DNA of 7,917 nt from Clostridia bacterium (GCA_900757255.1 CAAENE010000424.1:1-7917), one strand, 5' to 3'; shown: positions 1-6,524, counted from the first letter of the stretch. Notes: generated by a model not told the origin, from the letters alone. Numbers and translations: made by a program.

Positions 1-1026
1 GATTACGCGATTGCCTGCTGTGTGTCGGCCATGAAGGTTGGCAAACAAATGCAGTTTTTCGGCGCACGCTGTAACCTTCCAAAGCTCCTGTTAATGTCAT
101 TAAATGGAGGACGGGATGAAAAAAGCGGCGAACAGATCGGGCCTCAAATGCCAGTCTATGAAAAAGATGTTTTAGATTATGACGAAGTTATGGACCGGTT
201 GAACACTTATCGCAAATGGCTTTGTAACCTTTATGTCAATACCATGAACGTCATTCATTATATGCACGACAAATACGCCTATGAAAAAATCCAGATGGCG
301 CTGCATGATACCGACGTTGAACGGTTTATGGCCTTTGGCGTGGCCGGATTATCGGTGATTGCCGATTCCCTGAGCGCCATAAAATATGCAGAGGTAACTG
401 CAATCAAAGACGAACGCGGCTTGATAACCGAATTTAAAACAGAGGGCGATTTTCCAAAATACGGTAATGATGAAGACGCAGTCGATTTGATAGCTGTTAA
501 CCTGCTGGAGGACATGATAAAAGAACTCAAGCAGACTCCGGCATACCGCGGCGCACTGCATACCCTCTCCGCCCTGACCATTACCTCTAACGTCGTATAC
601 GGCAAAAAAACCGGGTCGACACCGGACGGAAGAAAAATAGGAGAACCATTCGCACCGGGGGCAAATCCAATGCATAACCGGGAACAAAACGGTGCGCTTG
701 CCGCTCTGAATTCCATCGCCAAACTGCCATACGACTGCTGCCGGGACGGGATTTCCAACACCTTTTCGATCGTGCCGCAGGCCTTGGGAAAATCAGAGGA
801 TGAACGCCGTATAAACCTTGTGACAATTTTAGACGGATATTTTGCCCAGATGGCACATCATATTAATGTAAATGTGCTGGATAAACAAAAACTGATAGAC
901 GCTTATGAAAATCCGGAATTATATCCCAACCTGACCATAAGGGTATCCGGCTATGCGGTAAATTTCCATAAATTGAGCCAGGAACAGCAGCGCGAGGTTA
1001 TTTCGCGTACCTTCCATGTGAGGTAA
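1..1026 (+). CDS. pflB: Formate C-acetyltransferase (pyruvate formate-lyase), C-terminal part
   Basis: This is a cytosolic glycyl-radical enzyme that cleaves pyruvate with CoA to acetyl-CoA and formate during anaerobic fermentation. The reading frame is open to the left edge, so the gene is partial: 341 codons remain of a family length of about 740-760. The first in-window residues read DYAIACCVS. The adjacent cysteines (codons 16-18 and 19-21) match the catalytic Cys418-Cys419 pair of E. coli PflB, and the GKQMQFFGAR stretch that follows is also typical. Near the C-terminus, IRVSGYAV carries the radical glycine (codon 949-951). The pair of neighbouring cysteines, together with the close match to PflB, argues for true PFL over other glycyl-radical enzymes such as diol dehydratases or choline lyase, which have a single active-site cysteine. 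The activase gene follows after 5 nt, as expected. The promoter lies outside the window. An internal GTG at 22 is not the real start because the active site lies before it. Confidence 0.97.
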   Translation, partial: DYAIACCVSAMKVGKQMQFFGARCNLPKLLLMSLNGGRDEKSGEQIGPQMPVYEKDVLDYDEVMDRLNTYRKWLCNLYVNTMNVIHYMHDKYAYEKIQMALHDTDVERFMAFGVAGLSVIADSLSAIKYAEVTAIKDERGLITEFKTEGDFPKYGNDEDAVDLIAVNLLEDMIKELKQTPAYRGALHTLSALTITSNVVYGKKTGSTPDGRKIGEPFAPGANPMHNREQNGALAALNSIAKLPYDCCRDGISNTFSIVPQALGKSEDERRINLVTILDGYFAQMAHHINVNVLDKQKLIDAYENPELYPNLTIRVSGYAVNFHKLSQEQQREVISRTFHVR

Positions 1027-1031
1027 GGCAA

Positions 1032-1742
1032 ATGACAGGCAGAATCCATTCCATTGAGAGCATGGGCACGTTAGACGGTCCGGGCGTCCGCACAGTTGTA
1101 TTTATGCAGGGCTGTCCTCTGCGCTGCGTCTATTGCCATAATCCCGATACCTGGAATCCGGAAGAAGGCCGGCAAATACAGGCAGAGGAATTATTCCGGC
1201 AAATCATAAAATACAAGCCCTATTTTAACAACAGCGGCGGAGTGACCTTTTCAGGCGGCGAACCCTTGCTGCAAAGTGAATTTATTGCACGAGTAATGAA
1301 ACTGTGCAGAGAAAATCATATCCATACAGCACTTGATACCAGCGGATGTATTGTATCAGAACAGGCGATGGAGGTTTTATCCCTGTCCGACTTAATTTTG
1401 TTAGATATTAAAATGCTGACCGATGAGCTTTATCAAAAGTATATTGGCTGCTCTATATCGAATGTGCTGACATTTCTCTCACAGGCAGAAAAGCTGCAAA
1501 AACAAGTCTGGGTACGGCACGTTGTTGTGCCCGGCCTGAATGACACACAGGACAGTATCAAACAGCTTGACCGGCTGACGCAAAACTATCGCTGCATCAA
1601 GCAGGTAGAATTGCTGCCCTTCCGAAAACTCTGCCTGGAAAAATACGAACGGCTGCAGCTTCCCTTTCCCCTCTCAGATACCCCGGAACTATCACAGAAA
1701 CGCTTAGAAGAATTAGAACAGCTCATACAAAAAAGGAGGTAA
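1032..1742 (+). CDS. pflA: Pyruvate formate-lyase activating enzyme (radical SAM)
   Basis: This radical S-adenosylmethionine enzyme abstracts a hydrogen from the glycine of PFL to create the active glycyl radical. The 236-residue product has the usual size. The CxxxCxxC cluster motif that binds the 4Fe-4S cluster is at Cys28, Cys32 and Cys35 (CPLRCVYCHNP). The SAM-binding GGEP motif is at residues 75-78 (VTFSGGEPLL), and the N-terminal IHSIESMGTLDGPGVR is characteristic of PflA. The ATG at 1032 is preceded by GAGGT at 1020-1024, seven bases upstream and overlapping the end of pflB. This implies translation coupled to pflB and a shared transcript. The last codons and the TAA stop are inside the ascending arm of a terminator hairpin. 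No cluster-binding domain beyond the core radical-SAM site is visible, which fits PflA and not the longer activases of other glycyl-radical enzymes. Confidence 0.97.
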   Translation: MTGRIHSIESMGTLDGPGVRTVVFMQGCPLRCVYCHNPDTWNPEEGRQIQAEELFRQIIKYKPYFNNSGGVTFSGGEPLLQSEFIARVMKLCRENHIHTALDTSGCIVSEQAMEVLSLSDLILLDIKMLTDELYQKYIGCSISNVLTFLSQAEKLQKQVWVRHVVVPGLNDTQDSIKQLDRLTQNYRCIKQVELLPFRKLCLEKYERLQLPFPLSDTPELSQKRLEELEQLIQKRR

Positions 1743-1755
1743 TTTACCTCCTTTT
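1731..1755. terminator. Bidirectional hairpin terminator between pflA and the URO-D-like gene
   Basis: A perfect 10-bp stem is formed by AAAAGGAGGT (1731-1740) and ACCTCCTTTT (1746-1755) with the loop AATTT. It is A-rich before and T-rich after on the plus strand, and the reverse strand also runs into a T tract, so it can end transcripts arriving from either side. The two flanking genes converge here. The pflA stop codon (1740-1742) spans the junction of stem and loop. Confidence 0.85.
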
Positions 1756-1782
1756 CATTTTATTTAAAATATACCTTTACTT

Positions 1783-2853
1783 TTATTTTGTATATACCTC
1801 TTTAAACATTTGATAAACCTCTTTTGCTTCTTCAATAGTATCTACAGCAGTAGACAGCATTACATTACGTTTTTTCAATTCTCCGTTCATAACCATATCC
1901 CCGAATTTTGTCCCCAGCTCAAAGCTCTGGCACAAAACTTTTTCTTTGGGACAAATCGGTTCCAACTCGAAAACATCGGTTACCTGCCGATCAAAATCCA
2001 GCCCGCTGCTTTCCGGAACACTTAAAATATTTTCAAAATGCTTTATCCCCTCGCCGCAGTAATGGATACGTCCGCCGCCGATTTCCCGCAAAAACCTTCT
2101 GTCACATTCATATACAAATTCCATATACATATCTGGGCTAATCATATGAACGGAACAGTCGGAAAGCCTTGCCCTTCCTTTCCACATGCCGCCCCAGTCA
2201 AAGAACCAGCCGTCAAACGGCGGCGAAAAGAGGGTCAGGAAATGTTTCGTAACATCAATGGTAAACTGTGTTACCATATGAAAAAGATGATGCACCGCAT
2301 CGGGGTCATCATAAAAATCAGTCAAAATCTCATTCCCGCGAACGAGGTGAGCGGTGTTCATCGGGCTCTGGATATCCGGATTCTGGACATACATCCCCTC
2401 AGGTAAATGTCTGACAAAATAATCAATAAAATCATATAGCTTCGCATAAATCCCGTCGTATACAGACGGCATTTTCAGCTCATAAATTTCCTCAGTTGAT
2501 TTTAAAGGATGGGAACCGGCAATGGGAGCCGCATCTGTCGGCATCACCAGCTTCGCGCCAAATGCAGACGCCGGCTGTGCAGTCCCGAAATTAACCCGGA
2601 AGGCAGGGACACAATCGTCTCCGATCAGGATATGCTGCTGAAAATTTTCAAGAGCAACCCTCAGCATTTCTTCCGGATGGTCCATCATGACATAATTCGT
2701 AATTTTCCTCGGATTACCCGCTCCCCGGACTGATACATTCAGCATAGGAACGCAGTTATCCGGATCGTTAAAAAGAAGCTTATATCCCTCATAGATTTTT
2801 TCAAACCGTTTCAGCTGTTTGCCATCTACAGCAAATTCCTGTTTCAAATCCAT
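1783..2853 (-). CDS. Uroporphyrinogen decarboxylase superfamily protein (MtaA/COG0407-like)
   Basis: The 356-residue product belongs to the URO-D/cobalamin methyltransferase superfamily, a TIM-barrel fold. Recognisable parts are QSPMNTAHLVRGNE (162-175) followed by YDDPDAVHHL, the segment FDWGGMWKGR (218-227), SPDMYMEFVYECDRRF (239-254) and a His-x-Cys in IHYCGEG (His264, Cys266). In the methyltransferase branch this His-x-Cys, with a further cysteine, binds zinc; Cys301 or Cys308 could supply it. The N-terminal RQAGRY signature of heme-pathway HemE is absent, so this is not hemE. The likely chemistry is methyl transfer involving a corrinoid or thiol, but no corrinoid protein or partner methyltransferase is in the window, so the substrate is unknown. 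An in-frame stop lies 6 nt upstream, which fixes the ATG at 2853. The ribosome site GGATGTGA (2860-2867) is one mismatch from consensus at 6 nt spacing. The gene is monocistronic, with a terminator on each side. Confidence 0.85.
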   Translation of the reverse strand: MDLKQEFAVDGKQLKRFEKIYEGYKLLFNDPDNCVPMLNVSVRGAGNPRKITNYVMMDHPEEMLRVALENFQQHILIGDDCVPAFRVNFGTAQPASAFGAKLVMPTDAAPIAGSHPLKSTEEIYELKMPSVYDGIYAKLYDFIDYFVRHLPEGMYVQNPDIQSPMNTAHLVRGNEILTDFYDDPDAVHHLFHMVTQFTIDVTKHFLTLFSPPFDGWFFDWGGMWKGRARLSDCSVHMISPDMYMEFVYECDRRFLREIGGGRIHYCGEGIKHFENILSVPESSGLDFDRQVTDVFELEPICPKEKVLCQSFELGTKFGDMVMNGELKKRNVMLSTAVDTIEEAKEVYQMFKEVYTK

Positions 2854-3031
2854 GCCAATTCACATCCAAATCCGTTTGATAATCACAGTATAAGCATTTT
2901 CTTCTTAAAAATATGGCATTATATTATGATTTTTTGTAATATCCTGCTAAAATATATTTCTCTCATATTGACTTCATTCCAGCCGATTCATTTTATTATC
3001 GTGAAAACCAAACCACCTAATTGTTCATACA
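2854..3031. other. Intergenic region, probable promoter region of the URO-D-like gene
   Basis: This AT-rich stretch holds no credible ORF. On the minus strand there are two possible -10 boxes for the URO-D-like gene: TATAAT at 2918-2923 and TATACT at 2887-2892. Neither has a good -35 partner at 16-18 nt, so I cannot choose between them. No riboswitch fold, tRNA or clear operator is visible. Confidence 0.4.
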
Positions 3032-3058
3032 AAAAAGGAGGTAAACTACCTCCTTTTT
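3032..3058 (-). terminator. Terminator after the ECF S-component gene
   Basis: A perfect 12-bp stem (3032-3043 with 3047-3058, loop AAC) lies 16 nt past the stop of the S-component gene. On the minus strand the hairpin ends in a run of six T (3031-3036), as for an intrinsic terminator. Together with the flank at 3025-3031 it is almost the same sequence as the terminator after pflA. Confidence 0.88.
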
Positions 3059-3074
3059 CAATTTCAAATATACA

Positions 3075-3671
3075 TTACTGCTGTTTGCTTCTGATATTGA
3101 GCAATCGAACAATAACAGGACTTAATATAATGTTTGTACCAAGTTCAAAAAGGAAATTTGCTCCTACCAGGCCGAAAATCATGTAATGTGCCGTTCCGCC
3201 GCCAAGTCCTGCCACAGCTGCCCATTGGGATATCGTATCCATAAAAAACAGAAGACAGCCCAAAAGGAAAACACCGGTGTTCACAAGCGGGCACACAATC
3301 GCCGCAGCGGCAACTGCAGCATATTGGTTATACTTTTCGACCAGCTTGTAAACAAAACCAGCCGCAAGCCCGCAGGCAATCCCCTTTACAAGAACAGTCA
3401 CAATTGCTCCGGCCGGATTTATCACAAGAAAAGCAGAAGCATCACCGCTCGCAAGAACAATAAATCCAAAAACCAGACCAAGCCATGCACCGACTCCCAC
3501 TCCGCAGGTTGCCGCACCAATCACAATTGGAATCAGCACCAAAGAGATGGAAAACGGTCCGAATTTGATGAACGCACCCATAAACTGCAAAATAATGACA
3601 AGAGCAGTTAAAATGGCACACATCACCAGCGTCTTGACAGCCATAGTGTTTGTTTTTGTTGATGTTTTCAT
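3075..3671 (-). CDS. panT: ECF transporter S component, probably pantothenate-specific
   Basis: The 198-residue, strongly hydrophobic protein has about six membrane segments (roughly residues 13-32, 41-60, 62-75, 86-108, 118-142 and 160-190). Size and layout fit the substrate-binding S subunit of an energy-coupling factor vitamin transporter. The first helix carries an A-x-x-x-A pattern (Ala19, Ala23), the motif through which S subunits contact the shared EcfT. The EcfA/EcfA'/EcfT module is not in the window and is presumably encoded elsewhere, as in group II ECF systems. Substrate assignment rests on context: the gene directly follows a type III pantothenate kinase, so pantothenate (vitamin B5) is the best inference. 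Another vitamin cannot be excluded from sequence alone. The ATG at 3671 has the very strong ribosome site GGAGGAG (3677-3683) 5 nt upstream. It is 66 nt downstream of coaX and is the last gene before the terminator. Confidence 0.8.
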   Translation of the reverse strand: MKTSTKTNTMAVKTLVMCAILTALVIILQFMGAFIKFGPFSISLVLIPIVIGAATCGVGVGAWLGLVFGFIVLASGDASAFLVINPAGAIVTVLVKGIACGLAAGFVYKLVEKYNQYAAVAAAAIVCPLVNTGVFLLGCLLFFMDTISQWAAVAGLGGGTAHYMIFGLVGANFLFELGTNIILSPVIVRLLNIRSKQQ

Positions 3672-3683
3672 AAAATCTCCTCC

Positions 3684-3737
3684 TACTGCCGTCTCAAATC
3701 TGAGTACAGCGTATAAATTTTATTAGTAAAGGCAGTA
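3684..3737 (-). promoter_or_regulatory. Inverted repeat abutting the panT ribosome binding site
   Basis: In the coaX-panT spacer, TACTGCC (3731-3737 read on the minus strand) comes immediately after the coaX stop. Its exact complement GGCAGTA (3684-3690) sits immediately before the panT GGAGGAG. The 7-bp helix would close a 40-nt loop in the mRNA, placing its foot beside the ribosome site. It could modulate panT translation or protect the mRNA, or it may be chance. Confidence 0.3.
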
Positions 3738-4511
3738 TTACCTTTTACTGTTTTTTTTATAAATCTGCAGCAAACCTTCCAGCACAATATTATCATCCAC
3801 CTTAAACTCACCACTGAGATAAGGCAAAAAAACACTGTTCAGCCCGCCCGATAAAATAAAGGTGGACTTTTGTCCAAAATCATCCTCAATGCGCTTTGAT
3901 AAGCCGTCTATCATGGAGGCGGTGCTGTAAATGATACCGGATGTCATCGCTTCAACCGTATCAGTTGTAAACATTTTCGGCTTTTCCGCATCCAGAGAAA
4001 TGGCCGGCAGCATGGCAGTCGATGCAGACAGAGCATTCAGCGACGCTATTACGCCCGGAATCAGCATACCGCCGATAAATTCCTTTTTTTCGTTGACTGC
4101 AAATACCGTTGTTGCTGTCCCGAGAGAAAAGACAACGCATGGCAAAGGATATTTATTTGCGATCGCAACCGCGCCGCAAACGATATCCGCACCGATTTCC
4201 ACCGCATTTGACGCCTTAAGGTTCAACCCGGTTTTAATACCGGGTGAAACGACCAGCGGAGTTACCCTGCAAACATATTCAATTGCATCCCTCATATTTT
4301 TGGTGACCGCAGGCACAACACTGGAAATCGCGGCGCCTTCAAAGCCTTTTTCCGGTATATCAAACAGCTTCAGCAGATTTTTAATTTCAATGGCATACTG
4401 TTCAAAGGTCAGCTTCTGATTGGTCGCAATCGATGCAAAAAAGGTCAGCTTATCATCTTTAAAGCCGCCGAATTTTATATTGGTGTTTCCAATATCCACA
4501 CATAAAATCAT
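3738..4511 (-). CDS. coaX: Type III pantothenate kinase (CoaX-like)
   Basis: CoaX phosphorylates pantothenate, the first step of coenzyme A synthesis, in the cytosol. It belongs to the ASKHA fold. The protein starts MILCVDIGNTN, the usual N-terminal phosphate loop with Asp6. PGIKTGLN and the GAD of GADIVCGAVA (107-116) follow, keeping the aspartate expected to act as general base. Then come GTATT (131-135), IGGMLIPG, the TAMLP region and SGG near residue 222. Length is normal at 257 residues. Three usual residues differ: Arg after GAD is Ile, the Asn in that helix is Gly, and the Asp two before GTA is Ser (SLGTATT). I choose the ATG at 4511 over a TTG at 4529 because the family starts there and GGAG (4518-4521) lies 6 nt upstream. 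The TTG would overlap the preceding stop codon and touch its own ribosome site. It lies 14 nt after the patatin gene, and the S component follows. Confidence 0.88.
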   Translation of the reverse strand: MILCVDIGNTNIKFGGFKDDKLTFFASIATNQKLTFEQYAIEIKNLLKLFDIPEKGFEGAAISSVVPAVTKNMRDAIEYVCRVTPLVVSPGIKTGLNLKASNAVEIGADIVCGAVAIANKYPLPCVVFSLGTATTVFAVNEKKEFIGGMLIPGVIASLNALSASTAMLPAISLDAEKPKMFTTDTVEAMTSGIIYSTASMIDGLSKRIEDDFGQKSTFILSGGLNSVFLPYLSGEFKVDDNIVLEGLLQIYKKNSKR

Positions 4512-4517
4512 TTTTTT

Positions 4518-4521
4518 CTCC
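4518..4521 (-). promoter_or_regulatory. Ribosome binding site that fixes the coaX start
   Basis: GGAG on the minus strand is separated by six A residues from the ATG at 4511. It lies in the 14-nt gap after the patatin stop codon. It supports the ATG and not the upstream TTG. Confidence 0.7.
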
Positions 4522-4525
4522 AAAA

Positions 4526-5377
4526 TCAAACCTCCAAAAAGCGCAGCAGTTTATCACAGCAGTTTTCGGTGTCACGATACCCTAAATGGTACAAATCCAA
4601 GAGCTTCTGTGTATCCTTTTCCAAACGGCCGACAGAAACCGGTTCGCTGGGCCGTATCACGAATGCTTCCCCAACCAGTTCCATCCGCTCCAGCATATCC
4701 AGTGTATCATTATAAACTGTATGCCTCTTTTCCATTGCCTCAATCAGAAACGGATACTCCTTATATTTACGTCTGAGCAGAGGCAGGGATTTATCCTCTT
4801 CCTTCCGGTACTCCCTGTGCTGAGTCAGGACAACTACATTTTTGATATTGCCGTCCCGAATCGACTGGTCAACCGGAATCGGGTCTGCTATTCCGCCGTC
4901 CAGCAGCTTTTTTCCGTCCACTTCCACAATATTGGAAATCAGCGGCAGGGACATAGAAGCCTGCAGCGGCAGATACTGCTTATTTCTCAAATCTTCCAAT
5001 TGGATAAAATGCGCTTTTCCGGTTTCAATGTCAGTCGTACCTGCATACATTTCGCAGTCTGACTGAGCAAATGCTTCAAAATCAAAGGGTACTAATTCCT
5101 CCGGAATTGTTTCAAACAGCATTTGCATTCCAAAAATAGAACCGGTCCGAAATAAATTCCGAAAACTCAAATAGCGCTTATCACGGACAAATCCGGCGTT
5201 AATTTTCAAATTTCTTCCGCGCTGCTTTGTAATATAAGAAATAGCATTGCAGGCGCCGGCGGAAACCCCATAAATTTTTTTAAGCTCGATACCCTTATCC
5301 AAAAAGAAGTCAAGTACGCCGGCGGTGTATAATCCTCTCATACCGCCGCCCTCTAATATCAGTCCGAGATTCTGCAT
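4526..5377 (-). CDS. Patatin-like phospholipase family protein
   Basis: The 283-residue protein is a serine acyl hydrolase of the patatin family with the full Ser-Asp dyad. The N-terminal glycine-rich oxyanion loop is GGGMRG (10-15). The nucleophile elbow is GVSAG (37-41, Ser39). The catalytic aspartate is in DGG (Asp160), followed by IADPIPVD. It most resembles the YjjU-type bacterial branch, in which the dyad domain is followed by a C-terminal extension of about 100 residues. No signal peptide or membrane segment is visible, so it should be cytosolic or peripheral. The substrate is presumably a phospholipid or other acyl ester; the sequence does not tell which. The ATG at 5377 begins 2 nt after the TAA of the AllA-like gene and its ribosome site is weak, so translation is probably coupled to that gene. 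The stop is 14 nt ahead of coaX. Confidence 0.92.
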   Translation of the reverse strand: MQNLGLILEGGGMRGLYTAGVLDFFLDKGIELKKIYGVSAGACNAISYITKQRGRNLKINAGFVRDKRYLSFRNLFRTGSIFGMQMLFETIPEELVPFDFEAFAQSDCEMYAGTTDIETGKAHFIQLEDLRNKQYLPLQASMSLPLISNIVEVDGKKLLDGGIADPIPVDQSIRDGNIKNVVVLTQHREYRKEEDKSLPLLRRKYKEYPFLIEAMEKRHTVYNDTLDMLERMELVGEAFVIRPSEPVSVGRLEKDTQKLLDLYHLGYRDTENCCDKLLRFLEV

Positions 5378-5379
5378 TG

Positions 5380-5787
5380 TTACACCAGCCTGACCTTCAA
5401 TGCGTTTTTCAGCTGATGCTTCTCTGTCGGAACATCATAGTTTTCAGTAATTTTAACAGTTGTCTCTTCTCCTAAGGTAATAACCTGATGCCAGGTTGCC
5501 TTATACAGCACAACCGGCCGGTCTAACAAAAAGGCCTCATACTCGTCAGGTGTTTCGGGTTTTGCAACAACGATAACCGAAACTCCTTCGAAAGGTTCAA
5601 AGGATTCCATGGAGTATGTATGGCTTTCCAGTTCAGCCGCTTCTTTATTGGTAAAACGGTAAAGGGCCAAACGCCATGGATTTTCGCTGTCACTGGCAAT
5701 AATCTGAAAATTGGTATCTTCCGTTCTTTCAATCACATACCCGTAGTCCTGAAAACTCTTGCCTGTGATACTCTTTAATTCCAACAT
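5380..5787 (-). CDS. Small AllA-like (ureidoglycolate lyase superfamily) protein
   Basis: The 135-residue product resembles the cupin-fold ureidoglycolate lyase family in the order of its motifs. They are an N-terminal F-x-x-YG-x-VIE segment (12-20), LESHTYSMESFEPFEG (53-68) matching the family's E-x-H...Q-x-F-P-x-x-G stretch, VIVVAKPETPDEYEAF (71-86), and YKATWHQVI (95-103) matching the YHxxxWHxPL region of AllA. True AllA is slightly longer (about 160) and acts in allantoin degradation. No other purine-catabolic gene is present, so the reaction here is uncertain and ureidoglycolate is not assumed. The ATG at 5787 is preferred over the TTG directly before it (5790) because AAGGAG (5795-5800) is 7 nt away. 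The gene is 29 nt downstream of the Crp/Fnr gene and 2 nt upstream of the patatin gene. Confidence 0.65.
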   Translation of the reverse strand: MLELKSITGKSFQDYGYVIERTEDTNFQIIASDSENPWRLALYRFTNKEAAELESHTYSMESFEPFEGVSVIVVAKPETPDEYEAFLLDRPVVLYKATWHQVITLGEETTVKITENYDVPTEKHQLKNALKVRLV

Positions 5788-5794
5788 CAAACCA

Positions 5795-5800
5795 CTCCTT
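5795..5800 (-). promoter_or_regulatory. Ribosome binding site of the AllA-like gene
   Basis: AAGGAG on the minus strand is 7 nt before the ATG at 5787 and only 4 nt before an adjacent in-frame TTG. This favours the ATG as start. Confidence 0.6.
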
Positions 5801-5816
5801 GTATGTCATAAATATT

Positions 5817-6515
5817 TTATAGTTTAAACTTATCCAGTAACTTCAGAGGGAAAGCTGTTTCATCCAAAATAGTAAACTTTGCTCTGGAATAGGTAATAAT
5901 ACCGTCTTTTTTCAAAGAAATCAAGGTATTGATCAGTTCATTTTTCCGAATATTTAAAAACGCAGCCAATTTTTCCCGGTTTTCAGAGATTTCAAAGGTA
6001 GTATTCTGATTTTTCTCCCTCATAAACATCAGGTAGAGCAAGACTTTACTTTTGCAATCGTGTAGCTTTAAAAGCTCCTTTTTTAACTGTACCAGTTTAT
6101 TTTTCTCACTGGTAAGATGCATCAAATTTTCAATCAGCTGTCCATGGCTGCTGCAATTCTTTGAACAGCAGCGGACTAATTTAACAAGATCCAAAAATAA
6201 GACCTTAGAATCCTCTTCTGCAATAAAGGTAACCGGAATTTCAGAGATCCCGTTAAAAATAAATGTTGAACCAAAACACTGCCCGGCAGGCAAATCAAAC
6301 AGCATCACTTTTGCATATTCGTTTTTGTAAGAACATATCCGTCCTCGCAAAATCACTCCAATTTCGGTAAGACGGCTGCCCTCCTGAATGACAATGTCAC
6401 CACTTTGATACGATTGTATCCTGTTCCCGCGGCACTGCAGGAATTTATGAATATCCGGCAGGGGAATCCCTTCAAATAATGATGCCTTTTGTAACACTGC
6501 ATCATATTCTTTCAA
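5817..6515 (-). CDS. Crp/Fnr family transcriptional regulator
   Basis: The 232-residue product has a cyclic-nucleotide-binding-type beta-roll at about 10-115 (LFEGIPL near 13-19, then SGDIVIQEGSRLTEIGVILRGRI). A dimerisation helix region follows, then a winged-helix DNA-binding domain at about 150-220 (FEISENREKLAAFLNIRKNELINTL and a wing ending KFTIL). It lacks the phosphate-binding Arg-Ser/Thr pocket of true cAMP-binding Crp. It also lacks the N-terminal cysteine cluster of Fnr, so the signal is unknown. A CCSKNC motif at 116-121 resembles a cysteine pattern that I recall from many clostridial members of the family. I choose the TTG at 6515, because AGGAGG (6525-6530) is 9 nt upstream and the family normally begins MKEYDxxLxxxxLFxGI. 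The longer GTG start at 6545 would put the ribosome site inside the gene. It may control its own operon. Confidence 0.85.
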   Translation of the reverse strand: MKEYDAVLQKASLFEGIPLPDIHKFLQCRGNRIQSYQSGDIVIQEGSRLTEIGVILRGRICSYKNEYAKVMLFDLPAGQCFGSTFIFNGISEIPVTFIAEEDSKVLFLDLVKLVRCCSKNCSSHGQLIENLMHLTSEKNKLVQLKKELLKLHDCKSKVLLYLMFMREKNQNTTFEISENREKLAAFLNIRKNELINTLISLKKDGIITYSRAKFTILDETAFPLKLLDKFKL

Positions 6516-6524
6516 AGCCCAAAT

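Noticed and set aside
279..856. Three minus-strand open frames inside pflB
   Set aside because: They lie opposite a well-conserved pflB coding region, have no ribosome sites or recognisable domains, and are shadow frames.
1810..2733. Several plus-strand open frames opposite the URO-D-like gene
   Set aside because: They have low-complexity or unfamiliar translations and overlap each other and a clearly conserved gene on the other strand.
1783..2853. Calling the gene hemE (heme uroporphyrinogen decarboxylase)
   Set aside because: The HemE N-terminal signature is missing, while the methyltransferase-type His-x-Cys is present.
2968..2997. Plus-strand promoter-like pair, TTGACT plus an AT-rich box, upstream of the hairpin at 3032
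   Set aside because: The -10 match is poor at the right spacing and the transcript would meet a terminator within about 50 nt with no gene, so a small RNA is not supported.
4512..4529. TTG at 4529 as the coaX start
   Set aside because: It overlaps the patatin stop codon, touches its only ribosome site and adds six residues before the conserved MILCVDIGNT start.
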